Shown here: positions 1-7,735 of the stretch, in pieces
How the letters are laid out: the number at the start of each line of letters is the position of its first letter
Position numbering within the stretch: the first letter of the stretch is position 1
Assembly: GCA_963770865.1 (NCBI GenBank)
Contig: CAVYRD010000001.1
Span: forward strand, 124,001-188,000
Reading direction: 5' to 3'
DNA: 64,000 nt
Origin: Miltoncostaea sp963770865
Lineage (GTDB): Bacteria; Actinomycetota; Thermoleophilia; Miltoncostaeales; Miltoncostaeaceae
Notes under the pieces: model-generated
The model's input: only the letters and a program-made list of their open reading frames with translations
What the model was told of the DNA's origin: nothing
Databases searched by the model: none
Made by a program: the position numbers and the translations under genes

Positions 1-193
1 GGCCGGCTTCGCCATAATCCTCTCCTTCCTCTACGTCGATCGTCTGCGGGCCATCGCGCCGCCGGAGGTGGTGTGGACGGTGCTCGGAGCCTTCTATCTG
101 CTGCTGTTCGTCCCGGTGGGCGTGGCGGTCGGGCGGCCGCTCCTGCAGCGCCGCCGCGAGGCCGCACGCGGGGGCGGCGATGCCGACGGATAG
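1..193 (+). CDS. C-terminal end of a membrane protein (partial)
   Basis: Frame 2 is open from the left edge to a TAG at 191-193 and encodes about 63 residues. Two hydrophobic stretches (FAIILSFLYV and LGAFYLLLFVPVGVAV) are separated by a short charged loop, and the tail is basic and then glycine-rich (LLQRRREAARGGG). This is the end of an integral membrane protein whose C-terminus is probably cytoplasmic by the positive-inside rule. The start lies outside the window, so the family cannot be recognised. It overlaps the start of the next gene by 14 bases, which suggests translational coupling and one operon with the multi-domain lysin. Confidence 0.6.
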   Translation, partial: AGFAIILSFLYVDRLRAIAPPEVVWTVLGAFYLLLFVPVGVAVGRPLLQRRREAARGGGDADG

Positions 194-3100
194 CGTCGCC
201 GCCGCGGAGTTGCTCGCCCGGCTCCTGACCGACGACGGCTTCCGCGCGGAGTTCCGCCGCGACCCGGGCGGGACGTGCCCGCGGGATGGACTCGGGCGAG
301 CTCGCCGAGGAGCTCGACCGCGAGCGCGAGCGCGCGTTCCAGACGCCTCGAGGTGCGCGAGTCGCGCTCGAGCCTCGCGGGCGTCCTGCTGGCGGCGGCG
401 GCCGAGGGCGTCGGCGTGGCCGAGCTCGTCCACGGCCTGCGCGGGGGCGAGGGCGACCGGTGGCAGGCCGCCGCGGCGCTCGTCGATGGCGCTGCCGGCC
501 GCGCGCCACGCCGGCGCCGCCGTGCCGGCGGACCTCCCCGTGCGCGGCGACGCGCCACCCGGGCCGCTCAGCCTGCTCAAAGACCCCCAGGCGGCCCCCT
601 CGATGGCCCGCTGCCACTCCTGCGGAGGACCGGCGCCCCTGGGCTCCGCGCTCTGCCCGGTCTGCCGCTCGGAGGGGCGCAGCGCGCCGCCGGCGCGGGC
701 CCCCGCGAGCCCGCGCAGCCTGTCCGTCGCCTACACGCCGCCTGCGCCCTCCGGCCAGGTCGCCGACGCCCTGCCGGCGCCCCCCGTCGCCGGCCGCGGG
801 TGGCGCGGCGCCGACGGTGCAGCCCATCGACCCGTCGCTCCTCGACAACACCAACGCCGGAGGGCGCCTGCACGGGTCCGAGTTCGACGTCCGCGACGCC
901 GAGGGGGCGCCCGGGCCGGGCGGCACCTTCCACGCGGGCTACGACTTCTTCGCCCGCGAGAACGCCCCGATCCGCTCGCCCATCGCGGGCACGGTCGTCG
1001 AGGTACGGGCCTCCCGCGGCACGTCGGGGCAGATCTTCGGGGGCACGGTGAAGGTGCAGGGCGCCGACGGGCGCGTCTGGGTCTTCCGCCACGTCACCCC
1101 GGGCGCGGTCCGCGTGGGACAGCAGATCCCGGCGGGCACCGAGATCGCGGCCGTCAGCCCGTGGACCGACGGCCCCGAGCACACCCACATCGAGGTCTGG
1201 AAGTCGCTCGGCGGCGGCTACGACGTCGCGAACATGGAGGACCCGCTGCCGTACCTGCAGCACCTCTACCCGGCCGCCGGCGCCCCGCCCCCCGTCGGCG
1301 TGGGCGTGCCCGTCCTCGACGCCTCCCCCGCCGGCGGCGCCCCCGCGCCCGTCGCCGCGGTCCCGCCGCCGGTCGCCCCGGCGCCCGCGAGCCCGGCCGA
1401 GGTCCTCGCGAGCCCGAACATCGTCGCCGCGCCCGCCGTGGAGAGCGAGCTCGCCTCGCCCGACCTCGACCCGCGCGCCCTCCCCGTGCTGGCCCATCTC
1501 GCGGGCCGCTACGAGATCGGCGTCACGTCGGTGGAGAGCGACGGCGGCCTCAGCCGCATCGTCATCAGCAGCGTCAACGGCAAGCCGGTCGGCCCGAACA
1601 ACGTCGACGCCCGCGACCTCGCGCAGGAGATCGCCGCGCTCGACCCCTCCACCCGCCCCTCGGAGGTCGGGACGCCCTGGCACATCAGGGGCCAGGGCTT
1701 CTTCACCGAGCCGGGCATGAGGAACCGCATCGAGCTGACGCATCGCGCCGGCGACGCACCCCTCGCCGCGCCCGTCGCACCACCGGTGCCCGCGCCCGTC
1801 CCGGCGCCCGTCCCGGCGCCCGTCCCTGCGCCCGTCGCGGCGCCCGTCGCGGCGGTCGCGCCCGACCCGGTCGCCCCCGTGCCCGCCGCCGCCGGGCCCG
1901 CGCCGCCCGTGGGGACGCCGCCCGCGGAGCCCCGCGCCCCGGGCGCCGGCCTCGCGGCCGACGCCGCGGCCGGCCTGCCGTCGGGCGACGCCGCGCTGGC
2001 CGGCAGCATCGACTCCTGGATCGCGCGCAAGAACCCCGGCTCGCCGCTCGAGGGCTACGGGGCGGTGTTCGTGCGCGAGGGCCGCGCCAACGGCGTGGAC
2101 CCCCGCCTGCTCGTGGCCATCGCCCGGGCGGAGAGCTCGCTCGGCACCGACCCCGGCGCGCGGTCGATCCACAACGCGTTCGGATGGGGCCCGGCCCACC
2201 CGTTCCCGACATGGGACGCCAACATCGCGACCGTCGCCAAGGGGCTGAAGACGGGGTACCTCGACCAGGGCCTCGACACCATCGGCGAGATCCAGAAGCG
2301 CTACTGCCCGGTGGGGGCGGCGAACGACTCCCGCGGGGTCAACGCCAACTGGCTCGGCAACGTGCGCCTGCTGTACCAGGAGCTCGGCGGCAACCCGGAC
2401 GGATCGGTCGCCGTCCCGCCATCCGGGCAGGCCGCCGCGCCGGTCGCCGACGTCCTGGCGAGCCCGGTCGCCGCCCCCGCCGCGGCGCCGGTCGCGCCCG
2501 CGCCGGTCGCGCCGGCGCCCCCGCCGGCCCCTGTGGCGCCGCCCGCGGCCCCGGTCCCCGCGGCGCCGGTCCCCGTGGCCGCGGCCGGCGACCCCCCGAG
2601 CTCCGGGCGCGCCAGCGCGGTCTTCCACTCCGTGCCGGACGCTCGCGACCCGTCCGCGGGCGGAGGCGGGCCGGCCGACGACGGCATCATCGCGCGGCCC
2701 AACACCGCCCGCGCGCTCCCGGCGGCGCCCGACCCCCGGGCGGCCGCCCCCGCCGCGCCGGCCGCCCCCGCCGCGCCCGCCGCCCCCGCCCCGGCCGTGA
2801 CGCCCGCCGACCAGGCGTCGCAGCCCGCGGGCGGAGACGGCCGCGCCGCCGCGCTCCTCGACCCCGTCGCCCTGCCCGGCGGCGGCGGCCGCGGGGAGCA
2901 GATCGCCACGATCGCGAAGGCCGAGCTCGGCGTCCGGGAGCAGGTCATGGGCTCCAACGACGGGGCGCGCATCGCCGAGTACCGCACCGCCACGGCCGGG
3001 TCGGGCGTGGGCCCCTGGTGCGCGTACTTCACGTCCTGGGTGGCGAAGAAGGCCGGTGTGCCGGTCGGCCCGAACGGCGAGGGCATCGGCTACGTCCCGA

Positions 3101-4192
3101 CGATGAAGAACTGGGCCGAGGAGACGCACCGCTGGATCCCCGCCGGCTCCGGGGCCCCGCAGGTGGGCGACCTGGTCGTCTTCGACCACCAGGGCGACGG
3201 CGTGATGGACCACATCGGGGTCGTCACGGGCACGACGCCGGGCGGCGGCATCACGACCGTCGAGGGCAACTCCGGCGACCAGGTGGCCAGCCACTCCTAC
3301 GGCCCGGACGGATACGTCGGGCTCGTGCGGCTGGTCGCCCCGGACACCCCCGCGCTCCCCGACCCGGCGCACGCGGTCGCGATCGCCGCGGTTCCGGCCC
3401 CCGCCGGCCGCGGCCCCGGCCGCGATCCCGGGACTGGCCGCAGCGCCGGTCGCCCCGTCCGCCCCGGTCCCTCCGCCCGCGGCGCCGGCGCCCGCCGAGG
3501 CGGCGGCGTCGGGAGCGCCGCCGAGCCAGGGCCGCGCGAGCGCGGTGTTCCACGCGGCCCCGGCCCCGGGCGCCGACGCCGAGCCGTTCATCGCCCGGCC
3601 CAACACGGCCCGGGCCCTCCCGGCGACGCCGGCGCCCGACGCCGCCGCGCCGCCGCCCGCCCCAGCCCCCGACCCGGCCGCCGCTTCGCCGGCGCCGCCG
3701 GCAGCGGCCCCTCCCGCCGACCAGCTCCCGCCGCCCGCGGCCGGGGCCGCGCTCGGGGTCGTCGAGCCCTATCCGGGCGACGCCGCTCCCAAGGAGGCCG
3801 TCGCCGCGTGGATGGCCCGCACGGCCCAGGCGGCGGGACTCCCGCCCGAGTTGCCCGTGATGGCCGCTCTGGTGGAGAGTGGCCTGACCAATCTGGACCA
3901 CGGGGACGCCGACTCGCTCGGGTTCTTCCAGATGCGCGCGAGCGCATGGAACGGAGGGGAGTACGCGGGGTATGCCGACAGGCCGGAGCTGCAGATGAAG
4001 TGGTTCGTCGATCAGGCGCTCGCCGTCAAGCGCCAGCGTCTGGAGCAGGGCGTCGCCGGCTTCGGGACGGACCCGTCCGGCTATGGGGAGTGGATCGCCG
4101 ACGTTGAGCGGCCGGCCGAGATCTACCGCGGCCGCTATCAGGAGCGGCTCGACCAGGCGCGTGCGCTCCTCGCCTCGGCGGGTGGCCGATGA
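180..4192 (+). CDS. Giant multi-domain peptidoglycan hydrolase with leader-like N-terminus (frameshifted here)
   Basis: About 1330 residues once five frame breaks are repaired (near 280, 345, 500-545, 800 and 3400-3540). Order of parts: a helical leader-like segment (LLARLLTDDGFRAEFRRDP, then GELAEELD and SSLAGVLLAAAAEGVGVAEL); a CxxC-CxxC zinc ribbon (604-672); an M23 endopeptidase (about 850-1280, HAGYD and HTHIEVW metal ligands); an M15-like domain without its metal ligands (about 1480-1740); a glucosaminidase-type lysozyme (about 1995-2390, Glu in ARAESSLG); a CHAP amidase/endopeptidase (about 2900-3330, GPWCAYF and MDHIG); and a lytic-transglycosylase-like domain (about 3800-4180, Glu in AALVESGL). 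Ala/Pro linkers join them. There is no signal peptide, so ordinary Sec export is unlikely; an injected or tail-associated lysin would fit. The start ATG overlaps the upstream gene, and the end overlaps the next start (ATGA). The domains are confident; the injection role is inference. Confidence 0.75.
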
Positions 4193-6003
4193 GGCGGGCG
4201 CTGGTCGCCTCCGCCGCCCTGGCGCTGCTCGTGGCGGGGGCCGGTCAGGCGTCCGCGACGGTGCCGGGCATCAACGGCCTGCTGGCCGTCGGCGGGATCA
4301 CCGGTGGTGGGGACATCCACACGACGACGTCGACTCCCGGCGGGTCCTTCAACCGGCTCACGATGGAGGCGGACAATGAGAACGACGCCGCCTGGTCGCC
4401 GGACGGCACGAGGATCGCGTTCACGAGCCGTCGCGATGGCGGGAACACCGAGATCTATACGATGAACGCGGACGGGTCGAACCAGCGGCGCTTCACGTTC
4501 GACGCCGGCAGGGACGAGGGGCCGACCTGGTCACCGGACGGCACGCGTCTCGCATGGGCGTCGGATCGGTCTGGGAACCTCGACATCTGGACGGCCAAGC
4601 TCGACGGGTCCGACCTCCGCCCGCTGACGCTGAACGGCGCCTTCCCGGACAGCAACCCGGAGTGGTCGCCCGACGGCACCGCCATCGCCTTCGAGAGCAA
4701 CAGGACCGGCAGCGGCGACATCTACCGGCTGTCGCCCGACGGCATCGATCGGGACCTGCGGCAACTCACGAACGACCTTGCCCCGGACGGCTCGCCGACC
4801 TGGTCACCGGACGGATCGCGGATCGCGTTCGACAGCACGCGCGGTGGGACGTCGGACATCTACTCGGTGTCATCGGCCGGAGCCGCGCCGGAGGCGGGGC
4901 TGCAGCGGCACACGATGGACGCTCACGAGGCCGTGGATCCGGTGTGGTCGCCGGACGGGAAGCGCATCGCGTTCGCGAGCTTCCGCAACAACGCCAGCCG
5001 CGACATCTGGACGGTCTCCTCGACCGGCGGCCCAGAGGCCGGTGCTCAGCAGATCACCTCGATCGTCACCGACGAGCTTGAACCCGCCTGGCAGACGATC
5101 GCGCCCGCTCCCGCCGCCGCGTCGCTCTCGCCGGCTTCCGCGACCGCGGGCTCCGGCGACCTCGCGGTCATCGTCGACGGGTCGAACTTCGTGCGGCGCT
5201 CGCAGGTGCGCTGGAACGGGTCGGCGCGCCCGACCCAGTTCGTCTCCTCCACACGCCTCACGGTCGTGATCCCCGCCTCCGACCTGAAGGCCGCCGGCAG
5301 CGCCCGCGTGGACGTGACCACCTCGGCCGTCGGTGGCGGCACCTCCTCGCCGCTGACCTTCACCGTCGCCCCGCCCCCGGCTCCGGGGCTTACCCTCACG
5401 CGCGCCCGTCTCGAGCCGCGCTGGGCGGCGAGCCGCCTTCGCGGCAAGCTGGCGCTGGCGGGGACCGCGCTGCGGCCGGCGCTGCTCCAGGTGCGCGTGC
5501 TGCGGCCCTCCGGCAAGGGCAAGGCCTTCGTGGTCCGCCGGTTCCGCGTCACGAAGGCGGGCGCCTTCGCGCGCCGGCTCACGCTGACGCCGAAGCTCCT
5601 GCCCGGCCGCTACCTGGTGCGGGTCAGCGAGGTCGGGGGCGGCGCGGCGCCCCTGCCCACCGTCGACAGGGCCACCAAGCTCTCCGGCCCGGCCGAGGGG
5701 GTGACCGCGCGGGCGTTCCTCAGCACGAAGATCGGCGGCCGCCCCCTGGCGCGCATCACGACCCACCCCTCGATCATCTTCGCCCAGTACACGTTCGCCA
5801 GCCTGCCTCGCGGCAAGAAGCGCCTCACGGTCCGCTGGTTCGCGCCGGGGGTCCGGCGCGCCGTGGCGGTCGACCGCAAGCCCGTCCGCCGACAGGTGCT
5901 CGCGTTCATCAAGAGCCGCGGCCCGCTGCCGTCTGGCTCCTGGCGGGCGGAGCTGCGCTACGGCGGGACCCTTGTGGCGACCGCGAGGACCCGCGTTGGT
6001 TAG
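4189..6003 (+). CDS. Secreted TolB-like propeller with IPT/TIG domain
   Basis: 604 residues. A clear signal peptide (RRALVASAALALLVAGAG, cut after QASA) sends it outside the membrane. Residues 25-300 hold about six PD40/WD40-like blades, each with WSPDGTRIAF or a close variant and an aspartate-rich turn, the pattern of TolB-type beta-propellers. Residues 305-395 look like an IPT/TIG immunoglobulin-like fold (SPASATAGSGDLAVIVDGSN). The last 200 residues (LLPGRYLVRVSEVGG, SLPRGKKRLTVRWFAPG) are conserved only with the next gene. The ATG overlaps the stop of the lysin gene (ATGA), so the two are probably co-translated. A binding or scaffold role at the cell surface is likely; the ligand is unknown. 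Confidence 0.8.
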   Translation: MRRALVASAALALLVAGAGQASATVPGINGLLAVGGITGGGDIHTTTSTPGGSFNRLTMEADNENDAAWSPDGTRIAFTSRRDGGNTEIYTMNADGSNQRRFTFDAGRDEGPTWSPDGTRLAWASDRSGNLDIWTAKLDGSDLRPLTLNGAFPDSNPEWSPDGTAIAFESNRTGSGDIYRLSPDGIDRDLRQLTNDLAPDGSPTWSPDGSRIAFDSTRGGTSDIYSVSSAGAAPEAGLQRHTMDAHEAVDPVWSPDGKRIAFASFRNNASRDIWTVSSTGGPEAGAQQITSIVTDELEPAWQTIAPAPAAASLSPASATAGSGDLAVIVDGSNFVRRSQVRWNGSARPTQFVSSTRLTVVIPASDLKAAGSARVDVTTSAVGGGTSSPLTFTVAPPPAPGLTLTRARLEPRWAASRLRGKLALAGTALRPALLQVRVLRPSGKGKAFVVRRFRVTKAGAFARRLTLTPKLLPGRYLVRVSEVGGGAAPLPTVDRATKLSGPAEGVTARAFLSTKIGGRPLARITTHPSIIFAQYTFASLPRGKKRLTVRWFAPGVRRAVAVDRKPVRRQVLAFIKSRGPLPSGSWRAELRYGGTLVATARTRVG

Positions 6004-7735
6004 CGCGCGGCGACTGGTGGCCGCGGCGGCCGCCCTCGCGCTCTGCGGCGCTGCCGCGGGGCCCGCCGTCGCGGCGTTCCCGGGCGTGAACGGCAAGATC
6101 GCCTTCTCCCGCGACGGCCAGATCACGGTGAAGGACCCCGGCGACCTCACCGGCGGCACCGCCCTGACGAGCACCGGCGACAACCAGGACCCGGCCTGGT
6201 CCCCCGACGGCCTGCGGCTCGCCTTCGTCAGTAACCGCGGCGGCAACTACGACGTCTGGACGATGAACGCCGACGGCTCGAACCAGACGAAGGTCACCTT
6301 CGAGTCGGGTGACGCCGAGGCGCCGTCGTGGAGCCCCGACGGCACGCACATCGCCTATGGCGTGACACCCTCCGGCGGGGACTCCGACGTGGTGGTCCTC
6401 GGCCTGAACGGGACGGGCCGGCTCGTGGTCGCGGGCGGCGCCGGCGACCAGGACCTGCCGGTCTTCACCGCCGACGGCGCCCGGGTGATCTTCGAGGACG
6501 ACTCCGTCGGCGGGCTCTCGATCGTGGGCGCGACGGGCGCCGGCCGCGGGCCGTTCCTGAGCGACGCCGCCCAGCCGGACGTCTCGCCCGACGGGGGCCG
6601 GATCGTGGTGCGCCGCACCGATATCGAGCGGCTCCAGGTGGTGAACGCCGACGGGACGGGCGGCACGCCGATCCTCGACTTCCCGTCGACCCGACCGGCC
6701 TGGTCCCCCGACGGCTCCCTCGTCGTCTTCCACCGCAGCGGGTTCATGGGGCCCGCCTCTCACCTCTTCACCGTGCCGTCCGGCGGCGCGCCGGCGCCGG
6801 TCCAGGAGTCGACGCCCGTCGCCCTCGACTTCTCGCCGGACTGGCAGCCGATCGGCGCGGTGCCAGCCATCACGGGCTTCCCCCAGGCGCTCGTGGCCGG
6901 CGCGCCCGGCGCCACCCTGACCGTTGACGGGCGCGGGTTCGCGTTCCGCTCCGTGGTGCGCTGGAACGGCGCCGACCGCCCGACGACGTGGGTCTCCCCC
7001 ACCCGGCTGACCGCGCGCCTGACCGCCGCCGACGTGGCGCGGCCCGGGACGGCGACGGTCACGGTGTTCACGTCGCCGAGCGGCGGCGGGCTTTCCGCGG
7101 CGGCGACCGTTACGATTCCGGCGCCGCCGCCGCCGCCGCCGCGCATCCTCCTCGGGACCGCGCGCTTCGGCCCCGTGACGTGGGCGGCGAGCCGGCCGCG
7201 CGGCACGCTCCGCGTCGCCGGCACCCTCGAGGCGGCCGGCCGCATCGAGGTCGCCCTGCTGCGAGGCCGGCGCGTCCTCCAGCGCCAGGTCTTCCGGCTG
7301 CCCGCCGGGCCTTTCAACCGGCGCATCGTGCTCGGGCCGAAGATACTGCCGGGCAGGCTGACCCTTCGCATCCAGGGGGCCGGACCGTCAACGCTGGTCC
7401 CCGTGGCGCGCACCATCGTCCTCCCTGCGCCGCCCGAGGGCGTCGCCGAGGCGGCGTTCGTCAGCGCGCTCCAGAACGGGCCGGCCGCGCGGACCCTGCG
7501 CGGCAAGTCGCGCATCTTCGCCACGTTCCGCTTCGCCGCCCTGCCGAAGGGCTCGCGCCGCATCACGACCCGCTGGTTCGGCCCCGGCGTGTCCACGGAC
7601 GCGGACGGCAAGCCTCGGCGCCGGACGGTGACCTCGTTCGTCTCCCACTCCGGCGGCCTTCCCGCGGGCGTGTGGCGCTGCGAGCTGCGCGCGGGCGGCG
7701 CCCTCGTCGCCGTCGCGAGGGTCCGCCTGCGCTAA
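5996..7735 (+). CDS. Secreted TolB-like propeller with IPT/TIG domain (tandem paralogue)
   Basis: A tandem paralogue of the preceding gene with the same order: signal peptide (ARRLVAAAAALALCGAAAGP), PD40 repeats (WSPDGLRLAF, WSPDGTHIAY, WSPDGSLVVF), IPT/TIG domain (LVAGAPGATLTVDGRGF) and the shared C-terminal domain (ILPGRLTLRIQG, ALPKGSRRITTRWFGPG). The TTG at 5996 is chosen because it overlaps the previous stop (TTGGTTAG) and puts the positive n-region directly before the hydrophobic core; a TTG at 5972 is the alternative. Two blades have lost the canonical motif. It ends convergently with the kinase gene, the two stop codons overlapping (7732-7735). Confidence 0.75.
   Translation: MVSARRLVAAAAALALCGAAAGPAVAAFPGVNGKIAFSRDGQITVKDPGDLTGGTALTSTGDNQDPAWSPDGLRLAFVSNRGGNYDVWTMNADGSNQTKVTFESGDAEAPSWSPDGTHIAYGVTPSGGDSDVVVLGLNGTGRLVVAGGAGDQDLPVFTADGARVIFEDDSVGGLSIVGATGAGRGPFLSDAAQPDVSPDGGRIVVRRTDIERLQVVNADGTGGTPILDFPSTRPAWSPDGSLVVFHRSGFMGPASHLFTVPSGGAPAPVQESTPVALDFSPDWQPIGAVPAITGFPQALVAGAPGATLTVDGRGFAFRSVVRWNGADRPTTWVSPTRLTARLTAADVARPGTATVTVFTSPSGGGLSAAATVTIPAPPPPPPRILLGTARFGPVTWAASRPRGTLRVAGTLEAAGRIEVALLRGRRVLQRQVFRLPAGPFNRRIVLGPKILPGRLTLRIQGAGPSTLVPVARTIVLPAPPEGVAEAAFVSALQNGPAARTLRGKSRIFATFRFAALPKGSRRITTRWFGPGVSTDADGKPRRRTVTSFVSHSGGLPAGVWRCELRAGGALVAVARVRLR

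Noticed and set aside
4870..6246. Minus-strand frame opposite the TolB pair
   Set aside because: A shadow with Arg/Ala/Gly-rich low-complexity translation opposite clear PD40 repeats.
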